Below, piece by piece: positions 19,568-31,822 of a DNA stretch of 64,000 nt (its first letter is position 1; the number at the start of each line of letters is the position of its first letter). This DNA comes from Cymodocea nodosa (Eukaryota; Streptophyta; Magnoliopsida; Alismatales; Cymodoceaceae). The stretch covers positions 20,765,001 to 20,829,000 of the forward strand of contig CM072336.1 in NCBI GenBank assembly GCA_036874045.1, read 5' to 3'. The position numbers and the translations under genes are program-made. Under the pieces are notes generated by a model. That model saw only the letters and a list, made by a program, of their open reading frames with translations, did no database searches and was not told the DNA's origin.

Positions 19568-21743
19568 TTAGCCTCTATTCCTAAGTTCATCTACTTCCTT
19601 CTGGAGTTTTTCTAATTGCTGCTTTAATTGTTCTATCCTTTCTACAGCTCCAATAATGCCTCTAGAAGGTATAGATACTTCAATAGTTGCAACATAATTT
19701 CTGTATTCTTTCACTGCAATGGTTCTTGATATTATCCTTTTGGATGTCCATTTCGTGAAATCAATATAGTTTACCATTAATATAGGTATCAAATCTCCAT
19801 AAAATAATTTCTTCTTTGCAGACTTCATTTTGGATAGGAAGACTTGACACCAATTAACTTGAATTCTATTCACAACTACATAAGTGGCCCACTTGACAAA
19901 TTGACTTAGTTTAAAATGTTAGCTATCATGTGTGCTTTACCATTTAAATGCTTCAGTTTATTTAATAATGGCACACCAGGATTGATAGCCAATCTATTCT
20001 TGATTTCCTACTTTGTCCATTCAATGGCAGTTGTGCTTTCCAAAATTTCTTTTCCTTTATTCTTCAATCCAAGAATGCTGTGGAGAAGCTCTAGTGTTAT
20101 CTATACATCAGCTTCCTCCACGTTGGAAATTAATTGTCCTTCCTTTTCTCTTAAATTTGCATAGAAGTAGGGCACTAGATTTTCATATATTGTATGCCCT
20201 TTCTACTGAAAAATAAATTGCAGTAGACCTTGGAACTCAAATAATTCCTTAATTTCTTGCATTTCATCCTAATTTACTAGTCTACTGTATATGATATCAT
20301 AACCCCTAATCTCTTGGTATTTATTATAAGCTTCCTGACTCCAAAAGTGTACTTCATTTAGAACTGTTGCTTTAGTCGGGTTAGGAATGTGACTTTGTTG
20401 TTCCAAAGGGGTTTGTTCTTGATCTTCCTCTTCCATAGGCTGAACTTGAACTTGCTGAAAATGTTCTACAGATTCCTGAACATTTGCTTCTGCTTTTGTC
20501 TATGATGGTGAGCCGGCAAAACTCTCCACTCTGTCTTGAATTGTTTCATTAAATTCAGTCGAATCTGCAAAGTCATTTTTTCCATATGACTTTATTCAGC
20601 TTCTCGTTCAGTTTCTATTCTTTCTTCTTCCTCCTGACTACCAATCTACACTATCACTGTTCTTTCTGATTCTGTGGCGGATTGGGATGGAGTCATGGGC
20701 AAATCAGCTTCTACCCTAATTTCTATTTCTTCTTCTTGTACAGGCTGTAGACTAATTTCAGCCTGTTTTTCTTCTTCTCTTTGCTTTTGCTGCTGCTCCT
20801 GCTCCTCCTCAGAATCAGATAGCAGGTTTACAAAAATTGGCTCTACAGTCCTTGTTGATATTGGTACTTCAGATTTAATTTCCTTTTGATATTCAGGCAC
20901 TATCTCTTTTCCTTTCCTTCTTCTGATTAATTGTGCCTGGTCTTCCTCTTCTTCTTCTGAGATTAAATCTATAAACATAGGCTCTACATGCCTTTGAGCC
21001 ACAGGTACTAGCTCTTCCTGTTTAATTTTTTCAATATTTGCTGGTCTCGAAGGACCAACTTCAGCTTCTCCTCTTGCAGCAAATCTAATAGTGGTTCTTT
21101 GATGCTGTTCAACTTTAATTTTGTATTGGGCTTTCAATTTTTCTACAGCCCTCCTCTTGCAAAGTGCATCAAATACTAGGTGTGCTTTAGCTACTGCTAA
21201 ATCTTCTAGTTCTCCTTGGTTTTTCCCAACTTGAATCAATCCTTGGAATTCTCTTAATTCCTCTTCAGTTGAAGGCCCCAACATTTCTACTTGTGCCAAC
21301 GACTTGAATGGTGGAACTGAAGGTCCTAGCTATTGTTCCTTAGGAACAGGTCTTTCAGCAATCGGCTCCTCTTGTTCTTCCTCTGCTTGTTGTTGCTGCC
21401 TTATTGCACCCCTTGCACGACTAGCAATGCATTTTTTGAACCATAATCTGGCCTTGCGTTGGATTACCTCTAGGGCTACTTCGTTGTTTGGCCTGATTTT
21501 TCTCTTTTTACTTACAGCAATTTCTATTGCTACTCTGATTCTTGTTTCCACTATCTGGGGTATTTGTATACCCAAATCTACTAAAAATCTTCTCAAGTTG
21601 AAAAGTTTAGATTCTACCTTCTATAGCTCTTTTTCTCTTGTCGTATTCCTGATTTTCTATCACGTGTGCCATTCCTCTGACTCTTTTAGAAATTATGATG
21701 TGTCAACCGCATCTTCCCAGAACTCAGGTGTCATCTTCCTCAT
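19568..21743 (-). pseudogene. F2 copy A env-like ORF (Athila 3' ORF)
   Basis: From ATG 21743 the frame encodes a domain with EFWEDAVDT, KIRPNNEVALEVIQRKARLWF, then VGKNQGELEDLAVAKAHLVF (helical, charged), then a highly acidic region (20646-21010). Two repeats there, around FIDLISEEEEE and IFVNLLSDSEEE, have the form of SUMO-interacting motifs. Further on are LVPYFYANLREKEGQLISNV and a KKKLFYGDLIPILM stretch, typical of the plant Athila env-like / putative plant transposon protein domain. It ends in a coiled coil (LKQQLEKLQKEVDEL). Stops and frameshifts at about 21690, 21330 and 20640 disable it. No transmembrane segment was seen, so a true envelope role is doubtful. Confidence 0.75.
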
Positions 21744-22362
21744 CGTGGAGTTACACAACAGCACGGAATCGCTCTAATCTCTACTATTCTAAGTTCTAAA
21801 TGATTTGCCGGAGAATGCCCCCAAAACCCTATGTTTTAGTCTAAATAAGCCCTAAGTTTAGGCAGGTAATCGAGTCATTTCCCAAACAAAACTCTCGCTC
21901 TCTCATCCGTGGAATTACAGATAACTCTGTGGACTAAGTCCGTGGTCTTAACTACAATACTTCGTTGAGTTACAGTTAACTCAATGGAATAAGCTTGTTG
22001 ACTAACTCAAGACTCAACAGAGTAAGTTCGTTGAGTTAAGCGTAACTCAATGGACCTCCCGTACAAGCAGATATATATATAAAAAAAAAAACTTAAGATA
22101 ATAGTTTTCTTTTTTTCTTTTTTTTTTGGGTTTTTACCGGTTTAACCGATACTATGTTTCAGTCAGACCGACTTTTTTTCTAGTTGAACCGATACTATGT
22201 TTCGATAAAACCAAAAGTTTTTTTTTTTTACTAAAAATTAATATAGATTTTTTATGTTCCGGTCACACCGATGGATCCAATCAGTTGAATTTCAATGATT
22301 TTTTATATTTTATAATTTTTTAAATTTTTTTATATGAAAATAAAATAAAAACTGATTTCTTA
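21744..22362 (-). other. F2 copy A integrase-env spacer with two palindrome arrays
   Basis: 21900-22060 carries GTTGAGTTA-N-TAACTCAA and GTGGAATTACAGATAACTC units. 22125-22290 carries CGGTTTAACCGA and CGGTCACACCGATGGAT units of the CTTCGGT class, in a T-rich background. The same order occurs in copies B and C. Confidence 0.75.
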
Positions 22363-25300
22363 CTAAGTAAAGCTCGAGTAGTCCTCTACTCTGACTTCTT
22401 CTATAATTCCAAAGGAGTTTTTTGGTATTTTCAGAATAGGTCTAAGTCTTTGTCTATTTACTTTAAAGATATTCTGATTTTTAGGATTTTCAATCTCAAT
22501 AGCTCCATAAGGATAAATATTTTGAACTATGTAAGGTCTTGCCCATCTAGATCTTAATTTTCCTAGATGGTTATGGAGTCTAGCCATGTAAAGATGTACT
22601 TCTTGTCCTATTTCAAAGCTTTTGGAATAATTTTCCTATCATGCTAGAATTTCATTTTCTCTTTTTCTCTTACAGTCTTTAAATAAGCTTCATTTCTAAA
22701 TTCTTCTAATTCAATTAATTGCATTTTCCTATTTTTAGTAGCTTGATTTAAATTAGTGTTCAGAGTTTTTAATGCCCAATAAGCTTTATGTTCTATTTCG
22801 GCTAGTAAATGACAACTTTATCCATATATTAGCCTAAAAGGTGACATACCTAAGCTTGTCTTATAAGTAGTTCTATAAGCCCAAAGTGCATCTATCAATC
22901 TATTAGCCCAATCTATTCTAGTAGGATTTACTACTTTTTCTAAGATTAACTTAATTTGTTTGTTAGCACTTTCTACTTGTCCACTTGTTTGCGGATGATA
23001 TGATGTTGCAATTTCGTGGTTTACTCCATATTTCTTCATTAAGGCTTCAAAACTTCTATTACAGAAATGAGTTCCTCTATCACTGATAATAGCTTTAAGT
23101 ATTTCAAATCTAACAAATATATTGATTCTTATAAATTGTATTACCACTTTGTTGTCAGTTTTTATAGGAATAGCTTCTATTCATTTCGATACATAATCCA
23201 CCCCCAACAATATATAATTAAATTGATTAGACATAGGAAATGGACCCATAAAATCTATTCCCCACACATCAAAGATTTCAACCTCAACAATAGGATTAAG
23301 AGGCATCATATTCCTCTTTGATATTCTTCCTATTTGTTGATATTTTAAACAATTTAAACAATATTTATGAGCATCTTTGAATAGTGTTGGCTAATAAAAT
23401 CCACATTACAGAATTTTTGTAGTAGTTTTCCTTGAGCCAAAATGCCCTCCACAAGCTTGGTCATGATAGAAAGACAATATGCTTTGATATTCAGTTTCTG
23501 GAACACACCTCCTTAAAACTAGATCAGGACATTTCTTAAATAAGTATGGGTCTTCTCAATAGTAATATTTTACTCTTGAGAAAAACAATTTCTTATCTTG
23601 TTTATTCCAATCCTTAGGTGTTAAACCAGTAACTAAGTAATTAACTATGTCTGCATACCAAGGTGTTGTGTTGATGGTCATTAATTGTTCATCAGGAAAA
23701 TTATCCTTAATTTCAATATTTGATTTTTCTATTTGTAATCTTGATAAATGATCTGCTACTACATTCTCACAACCTTTTTTATTTTTAATTTCTAGATCAA
23801 ATTCTTGTAATAATAATATCCATCAGATCAATCTAGGCTTAGTCTCTTTTTTTGCTATTAGATGTTTTAAAGCTAAATGATTCGTGTATATTATTACTTT
23901 AGCTCCAATCAAATATGATCTAAAATTTTCTAAGGCAAACACAACAGCTAATAGTTCTTTTTCAGTAGTTGTGTAATTAACTTGAGCATCATTTAAGGTT
24001 TTGCTTGCATAATGAATCACTCTAGGAAATTTTTCTATCTTTTGTCCCAACACTGCTCCTACAGCAAAATCAGATGCATCACACATTTATTCAAATGGAT
24101 GGCTCCAATCAGGTGCTTGAATTATAGGAGTTGAAATTAAGCTAGTTTTAAGTCTGAAAAATGCTTCATTGTAATTTTTATCAAAGTTGAATGAGACATC
24201 TTTTAATAGATTAGTTAAAGGTCTAGCTATTTTGCTAAAGTCTTTAATAAATCTTCTATAAAGACCAGCATGTCCAAGAAATGATCTAATATCTTTTACT
24301 GATTTAGGTTCTGATAGATTAGAAATTACTTCTATTTTAGCTTTATCTACTTCCAACCCTTTCTTAGAAACAACATGCCCTAAGACTATTCCTTGTTTAA
24401 CCATGAAGTGACATTTTTCCCAATTTAAAACCAAATTTTTTTCCACAGCATTTTAATGTTTAGTCTAAATTTTTTAAACAAACTTCATATGAGTTGCCAT
24501 ATATAGTAAAATCATCTATAAATATTTCTAAAAAATCTTCAATCATTCCAGTAAATATGCCTTGCATACACCTTTGAAAGGTGGCTGGTGCATTGCATAA
24601 TCTGAATGGCATTCTCTTAAAAGCATAAGTTCCATTAGGACAGGTGAAAGTTATTTTCTCTTGATCCTCTAATGCTACTAGAATTTGATTATAACCTGTA
24701 TACCCATTTAGGAAACAAAAATATTCTTACCCTGCTAATCTTTCCAGCATTTGATCTATAAAAGGTAAGGGAAAATGATCTTTCTTAATCACAGCATTCA
24801 GCTTTCTATAGTCTATACATACTCTCTAGCCTGATTGAATTCTAGTAGGTATCAAGTCTTGACTTTCATTCCTAATAACTATTAATCCTGATTTCTTGGG
24901 AACTACATGGATTGGGCTAACCCACGAGCTATCAGAAATCGGATAAATTATGGCATTATCTAACTATTTCACTATTTCCTTCCTGACTACTTCTTTAAGG
25001 TTTGGATTTAATCTCCTCTCAGGAATTCTAACAGGTTTAGCATTCTCTTCTAAATATATGTGGTGATAGCATAAAGTTGAACTTAACCCTTTTATATTAG
25101 TCATAGTACATCCTATTGCTTCTTTATAACTTTTTACTACATCTTTTAATTTAGCTATTTGATCCTCTTTTAAATCTGAAGCAATAATGATTGGACATGT
25201 TCGTTTCTCTTCCAGAAATATATAGGTTAATTCAGGAGGTAAATGTTTTAATTCTAAATGTTGCCCATCAGAAGCTAGAGCTCCTAGTTGAACATCATCA

Positions 25301-27001
25301 TTTTCTAAATTAATTTCTTCCAGATCTCCTTCTATATTTATGCTTTCACTTTCCTCTAAAGTTTCAAAATTGATTTGCCTATTTAATTCTTCTTGAATCA
25401 CATCCTCTAACATATCTCCTTCATCCTCTAAAAAGTCTATGGTATATAAGGACATTTCTAACTCCTCAAACCTTTCTGGTTTGAAAATATTTAATTGAGT
25501 ATCCTCATTACCATATGCTAACTTCATTACTCCAGTTTTACAATTTATAATAGCCCCTGATGTTGCTAAAAATGGCCTTCCCAAAATTAAAGATGTATCA
25601 CTATTTTTATGCTTAATTTGTTGGGAATCCAAAATTACAATATCAATAGGATATATATAGTTTTTGATTTTAATTAAGACATCCTTTATTTTTCCTCTAG
25701 GGTATCTTATACTTCTATCAACTAATTGAATAACCGTACTAGTAGGAGTTAAGCCTTCTAATCCTAAGGATGCAAATATATCACTTGGCATAACATTTAT
25801 ACCTGCACCTAAGTCTATTAAGGTTCTTTCTAGAATGGTATTTCCTATGGTGCATGATATAACAGGGATTCCAATATCAAATAACTTTTTAGGAATTTGT
25901 GGCAGAAATAGGGAACTACTTTGCTTAGCTAAAAAGACATTTCTAAGAACCTTTTGCTCTCTTTTCTTAGTACACCAATCCTTTAGAAATTTAACACAAG
26001 GTGGCATTTTCTACAATAGATCTAACAAAGGAATGTTAACTTGTACTTTTTCAAAAATTTTCTAATTTTTTCTTATTTTTCAGGTATTGTTTGTTGTAAT
26101 CTTTCAGGATAGGGTGCTAAAGATTGTGATTTAAAAGATTCTTTTTCTTTCAGTTGATTTGTTTGATCATTTTTAGCCTCATTAGCAGATTCCGATTGTT
26201 CTTCAGTGATTTCTAGATTTTCAGCTATTACATTTTCATTATCATTTTGATTTTTACTCTTATCCACATTCATATTATTTTCATTTTGAGTTCTTGGTGG
26301 TATATCAGTTCTAGATCTTAATGTTATATATACATCTTCCAGATTTTTGTTACTCTCATGATGTTCTTGTATATCATTTTCGTGATTATGATATTTAATT
26401 GTTTTTAGTTTTAAAGTGCATTCTTTAAATTCTCTTGCATTAGTATTTTCTTTTGGCCGTGTATTTTGCAAATTATGTAGATCTTAACATTATAATTTTT
26501 ATTGTCCTATTGCATAACTTGTATTTTCATTGTATATTCGTCCAATGCTTTTAGTTTTCTTTCCAGATCATCTAATCTCATTGCATTCAATTTTTGATCA
26601 ATTTTCATTATGGTTTTTTCAGTTTCGTAAATTATATCCATTTTAGGTTCTGAATATGCTTCCTTATAGTTTAATTGGTTGATTTCTTATTGTTGACACA
26701 TAAAGTATTCTAGTTTGTCTAGGTTTTGCTCTATACTACGCTCTAGTCTGTCATACCTATCCCAAACTTCTGTGTCTCTCAACATATTACACATTCTATA
26801 CTGACCATTAGTTGGGTAAACTATAGGATTCTTATACTCGGCTCTATTATATTGAGGATAATTCATTTGTTGTTCATGGGATCTAGCCATCTGCAAACGT
26901 CTCAGTTTCAAATAGTTAGAAATGTCGTGACCTTCAGAATTGTAGAATTCACATATGCTAACTACAGGTTTCAGAAATCTTTGAGCATAAGCATATGTCA
27001 T
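22363..27001 (-). pseudogene. F2 copy A pol: knuckle, protease, RT, RNase H, integrase
   Basis: Read from ATG 27001. The N-terminus has no capsid; a knuckle C-x2-Y-x4-H-x4-Y (CEFYNSEGHDISNY) follows. Next come a coil (KIDQKLNAMRLDDLERKLK), YITLRSRTDIPPR (the Athila Gag-protease junction motif), an acidic linker and a protease with LIDLGAGINVMP and [18 protein letters not shown] (open over 26007-24964). The RT box is FIDDF (an M to I change). RNase H has [10 protein letters not shown]. Integrase retains SDRGTHFCN and TSGQVESANKQIK. It is broken by a frameshift at about 24446 and many stops (for example at 26687, 24961 and 22817). Integrase ends with VRVEDYSSFT at 22363. Confidence 0.9.
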
Positions 27002-27077
27002 ATTCTCAATTACAGAAGAAAACACACAACACTCTGGTTATTAAAACAAAACAACTCTAACAATTGCTTATATAAAT

Positions 27078-27095
27078 TCCTCATCAACGGCGCCA
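27078..27095 (-). other. F2 copy A primer binding site
   Basis: On the minus strand TGGCGCCGTTGATGAGGA, close to the tRNA-Asp complement TGGCGCCGTTGCCGGGGA. It lies 7 bp inside the 5' LTR end. Confidence 0.8.
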
Positions 27096-27102
27096 GAAAA
27101 CT

Positions 27103-29117
27103 TATTTGGGTCTCCAACACGGCACTAGAAAACTTGATTGGTTACCTAGCAACGCACTAGAAAAACTTGGATTTGTTAACTTCTGTTTTTACTTAGTTAA
27201 TTTATCTTTATGCCTATTCCTTTTTAGAAGTAAACAAACAACCTTTCACACAAATTAGATATTAATTCCAATTTGTATTTTAACTGTAAGTGCACAGTGT
27301 CTATTGTATTAGTGTGCAAGTACAGGTCGATTCCATAGGGAATTGCTTAAGAATTATGAACTATTCCATTTTTAACAATCAAATTTATTTATTCAATAAG
27401 CTCTCCGTTGAGTTACAGTTAACTCAACAGACTAAGTTCGTTGAGTTATGGCTAACTCAACAGACTAACCTCGTGGACTTAAGTTAACTCCACGAGCCTG
27501 CCTTTCCTATTTAATACTGCTATTTATAGAGGAATTCGACCAACCATTGGGCGGTTTCACAGATTGTAAATAACATCAATTAAGCTCTTTAATGTTACTA
27601 AACACTGGATTTATCATTAGGCAATACTAACATTCAGATAATTCAAACAATAACCATTAAAATCTTTAAGTCTTTTGAACGAACCAATTTCAGTAAACTG
27701 TAAAACTAAAACAATCACAACACTAACAAAGATAACATTAATCATGATACAAAACAAACAATACAACACTCAAATACAAAATATAAACACAGATAAGTTG
27801 TTTTTGGTATTTTTGTTTTGATATGAGCATGGAAATGGGTGAAAGGTGAAATGTAAAGTAATCTCAATCGATAGTAAATACTTTCGTCACTACATGCGAC
27901 GCGATTACACCACTGAAAATTAAACCACTTACAATTCTATCTCCTCTCCTTATAGAATCACGAGTCCAGAATTGCAAAATGATCTATTCTTCAACATACA
28001 GGCATCAACCCAAAGTCAAGGCTAGAAGTTTTACGATATCCTGAGATATGAGTCGGTACTTGGTGAAAATGGCTTCCCTTCCCGTGACACAATCACTCCT
28101 CACAATGGTTGTTAGGCATTGTGTTTGGCTCGAAATCGACCCAACATCAGGAAAGTATCCTCACAGACCTCCGATGGTTGGTGATTATGGTGGTGGTGAT
28201 GATGGTTGGTGTGGTACTTCAGAGAATTGCCGACGCTGCCTATAGAAAGCTCGGTGATCCTCCTCTACACACACTAGCTACACCCATCGATCATACCCTT
28301 TACTTCTTTTTCTTCTTTTCTTTTATATTTCTTCAGTGGTAACTGCTTCTGCTTGAATGGTTGGTTGGATTTCCTTCATTCATATCAACGACGATGATTT
28401 CTTCTCCCTTCGACGAGTGAATTCCTACGTGATACGTGCGATCGTGGTTTTTTTCTTCCAACTGTCTTGTTTCTGCAACCGCTACAGTGACATATTAGAA
28501 AATAAATGGTTCGTGGAGTTACAGATAACTCAACGGACTTGCTTCATTGATTTAACTATAAAACACGTGCAATAAAGAAATAAGCTGCTAACATAATGCG
28601 TTACCTTAGTGTGTATTCATGTAACTCAACGCGTATAGTTATACTAACTTAACGAGTTAAACATGTGCATCTCATGTGATATACTAAAGCATTTAAATTC
28701 AACACGTGCATAATTCTATCTTAACAAGTTCAAATATTTCGAACCCCTACGAACTTAACTATCCGATGCTTAGATGCATTTCAGATAGTTACAGATAACC
28801 TTCTGAAAATCCACTTAAGTCATGCATTATGGTTTCGACACGTGTACTTCAGGAAATAATAAAATATTCTTTTAAAACATAACTGTTCAAAATAAAAGAA
28901 AATTTGGATACTTAAGAATTTCACAGCCTACAATTTACCGACAGTTTAGAAATGTACTAAATTAACATTAATTCCTTGGAATTATGCAGATTCTTTCATT
29001 AAAGCATATAACAATGCAATTATAACATAAATGGCTTAATTCTCATATGATAAGCTAAATATTATGCAATTAACCATCATTTAACCGTTAATATTATGCA
29101 CTTTTTCATTCTAAACA
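27103..29117 (-). repeat. F2 copy A 5' LTR
   Basis: 2,015 bp, ending TCTAAACA on the plus strand. TATA box (TATTTATA on plus) at 27521-27528. It carries GTTGAGTTA arrays near 27404-27500 and GGATAGTTA/AACTATCCG units near 28740-28810. Several open frames inside it (28048-28575) differ between copies and are not taken as genes. Confidence 0.9.
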
Positions 29118-29738
29118 ACTTGTTTCTCAAACTTCAACATGGCATACACCCATATTTCTTTGCCTTTCATAAATCTAATCTCTTTAAGCTTCTTGATGCA
29201 TTGAGGATAATCATACATCTATTTATGTTCTTTAAATTTCAATATGATTAACTTTAATGAATCAATCCGATCATTTAGGCTTGCAACGTGTTGATATCTT
29301 CTACTTGTAAAAGATGTAGTGGATGTCAACGTCGGTGTGCTTCCAATAGTGGGTGTGTCGATGCACGCTTTCACGTTCAAATCCTCTACAGGTATTTGTT
29401 CACTACTCTAGGATGGATTTACTTTAGAGCCTAGGATATAAATAGACTCACCTACTACAACAATGCCATCAAAAAGTTTCTCCAACTTGCTAGAAAATTT
29501 TTTGCCTCAATAGCAAAATTTCTCACAATTTAGTTCGATCTACATGTATCAAAAAAAATTATCAAATAAGTTGGTGAATAATGAAATGAAATAAAATTAT
29601 CAAACAAAATTATTGTAGAACAATTATATACCTTTTGGAAATTTTTCCACCATGTGTCATCCGCACCTTCTCAAGTCTTGGTTGTAGGATTCCATCTAAT
29701 ACTCATTTGGGAGCCAATTGTTTTCCACAATTGCCAAT
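29118..29738 (-). mobile_element. Harbinger Myb/SANT-like gene fragment between copies A and B
   Basis: Colinear with 51663-52230. On the minus strand it reads a WWKNFQKV-like end, PTIGSTPTLTSTTSFTSRRY, MYDYPQCIKKLKEIRFMKG and EIWVYAMLKFEKQ, with stops. This is the C-terminal half of the Myb/SANT-like protein usually paired with PIF/Harbinger transposases. It was cut on the left by copy A (after ACTTG) and on the right by copy B (after CCAAT). Confidence 0.7.
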
Positions 29739-31729
29739 TGTTCAAAATGAAAAAGTGCATAATATTAACGGTTAAATGATGGTTAATTGCAAAATATTTA
29801 GCTTATCATATGAGAATTAAGCCATTATGTTATAATTGCACTATTATATGCTTTAATGAAAGAATCTACATAATTTCAGGAAATTAACATTAATTAAGTT
29901 CATTTCTGAACTGTTGGTGAATTACAGGCTTTTTAATTCCTAAGTATCCGAATTTTCTATTATTTTGGAGAGTTATATTGCATGTGCTGGATAGTTATGT
30001 TTTAAACGCTTAAAGAATATTGTATTATTTCCTAGAGGACACATGTTGTAACCTTAATATACGACTTAAGTGGATTTTTGGTAAGTTATCTGCTAACTAT
30101 CTGAAATGTGTCTGAGCATCAGATAGTTAGGTTTGTAAGTATCCAAAATATTTGAACTCTTTAAGTTAGAATTATACACGTTGAATTTAAATGCTTTATT
30201 ATGTCACGTAAGCTGCACATGTTTAATTCGTTAAGTTAGCATAACTATATGTGTAGAGTTACTTGAATATACACTAAGGTAACACATTGTGTTAATGCTA
30301 TAAGCTTATAAGTTATTTCTTTATTGCACATGTTTTATAGTTAAATCAATGAAGTAAGTCTGTTGAGTTACACTAACTCCATGGACCATTTATTTTCTAA
30401 CATGCCATTGTAGCGGTTGTAGAAATAGGAAATTCGAAGGAAAACCACGATTGCACGTATCACATAGGAATTCACTCATGGAATGAAGAAGAAATCACCA
30501 TCGTTAATATGAATGAAGGAAATCCAACCAATCATTTAAGTAGAAGCAGTTACTACTGAAAGAAAAATAAAAGACAAAGAAAAAGACTATGAGTGGAGTG
30601 TGGAGAACCACACTAACTGCAAAAAGTGTCGGAAGTTCCCTGAAGCTCCACCATACCACCAAAATCATCAACCATCGGAGGTCTGTGAGGATACTTTCTA
30701 GATGTCGGGTCGATTTCGAGCCAAACACAGTGACTGACAACTACTGTGAGGAGTGATCGCATCGTAGGAAGGGAAGCCATTTTCACCAAGCACCGACTCA
30801 TATCTTAGGAGATTATAAAGCTTCTAGCCTCGATTTTGGGTTGATGCCAATATGCTGAAGAGGAGATCATCTTACAATTCTTGGTTCGCAATTCTATAGG
30901 GAGAGGAGGCAAGATTGTAAGTGATTAAGTTTTAAATGGTGTAATCGCGTCACATGTAATGATGGAAGTTTTTATTATCGAAAGAGATTTTTACATTTCA
31001 CCCTTCGCTTATCTTCAGGAACATATCAAAACAAAAAAATAACAAAAACAACTCATTATCTGTGTTTACATTTAGTATTAAAGTGTTGTATTTTTTGTTT
31101 TGTATCGTGATTAATGTTATCATTGTTAGTACTGTGAATGTTTTATGTTTGTTTGATTCAAAGAATAGAAAATAGTTGTAAAGTTTATTGAAATTAAATT
31201 ATCCTAGATACTTAAAGATTTTAATGGTTACTGTTTGAAATATCCGAATGCTAGTTTTACTTAATGAAAAATCTCTGATTAACTAGCATTAAAGAGCTTA
31301 ATTGATGTTATTTACATTCTATGGAACCGCCCAATGGTTGGCTGAATTCCTCTATAAATAGCAGTATTTAACTGGAAAGATAGGCTCATAGAGTTAACTT
31401 AAGTTCATGAGGTTAGTCTATTGAATTAACCATAACTTCATGAACTAAGTCCATTGTGTTAACTGTAACTCAATAGAGTGCTTAACGGAACACACATAAA
31501 CTTCAATATAAAAATCGAAATAGTATACAATTCTTACTCAATCTCTATGGGATTGACTTATACTTACACACAAATACAATATACACTATACACTTGTAGT
31601 TAAAAATACAAATTGTACTTAATATCTAATTTGTGTGAAAGGCTGCTTGTTTACTTCTAAAAGAATTTATTTATATAAGCACAAAAACAAATCAAACAAG
31701 TTTCTGATTTAACTTTTCACAACAATACA
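29739..31729 (+). repeat. F2 copy B 5' LTR
   Basis: 1,991 bp from TGTTCAAAATG to ACAACAATACA. TATA box TATAAATA at 31353-31360. It is an inverted match to 27103-29117. Confidence 0.9.
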
Positions 31730-31736
31730 AGTTTTC

Positions 31737-31750
31737 TAGCGCCGAGGATT
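31737..31750 (+). other. F2 copy B primer site, damaged
   Basis: TAGCGCCG then AGGATTG. Compared with copy C (55159-55176), the middle TTGTCGG is missing, so priming from tRNA-Asp would be impaired. Confidence 0.7.
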
Positions 31751-31822
31751 GAGAAGCTAAGTAACTATAAGTGCTGTTTTGTTTTAATATCAGAAAGAGT
31801 GTTGTATGCTATCATTGAGAAT

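Larger units (their letters stand above)
13189..29117 (-). mobile_element. F2 copy A: complete Athila-like element carrying an F-box gene
   Basis: 15,929 bp on the minus strand, flanked by perfect ACTTG duplications (13184-13188 and 29118-29122). Reading 5' to 3' on the minus strand: 5' LTR 27103-29117, primer site, knuckle-protease-RT-RNaseH-integrase, palindrome-rich spacer, env-like ORF, a Gag C-terminal fragment, an F-box gene, internal purine tract, 3' purine tract, 3' LTR 13189-15201. All coding parts have stops. The matched duplications show that everything between, F-box gene included, lay in the element when it inserted or entered it later. No secondary duplication is seen around the F-box gene. 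Confidence 0.9.

Noticed and set aside
20674..20889. Ser/Cys-rich plus-strand ORFs at 20674-20889 and 21304-21777
   Set aside because: Antisense shadows of the acidic and helical parts of the F2 env-like ORF.
19568..21743. Retroviral envelope
   Set aside because: The ORF is in the env position of Athila elements, but no signal peptide, transmembrane segment or fusion motif was seen; kept as env-like only.
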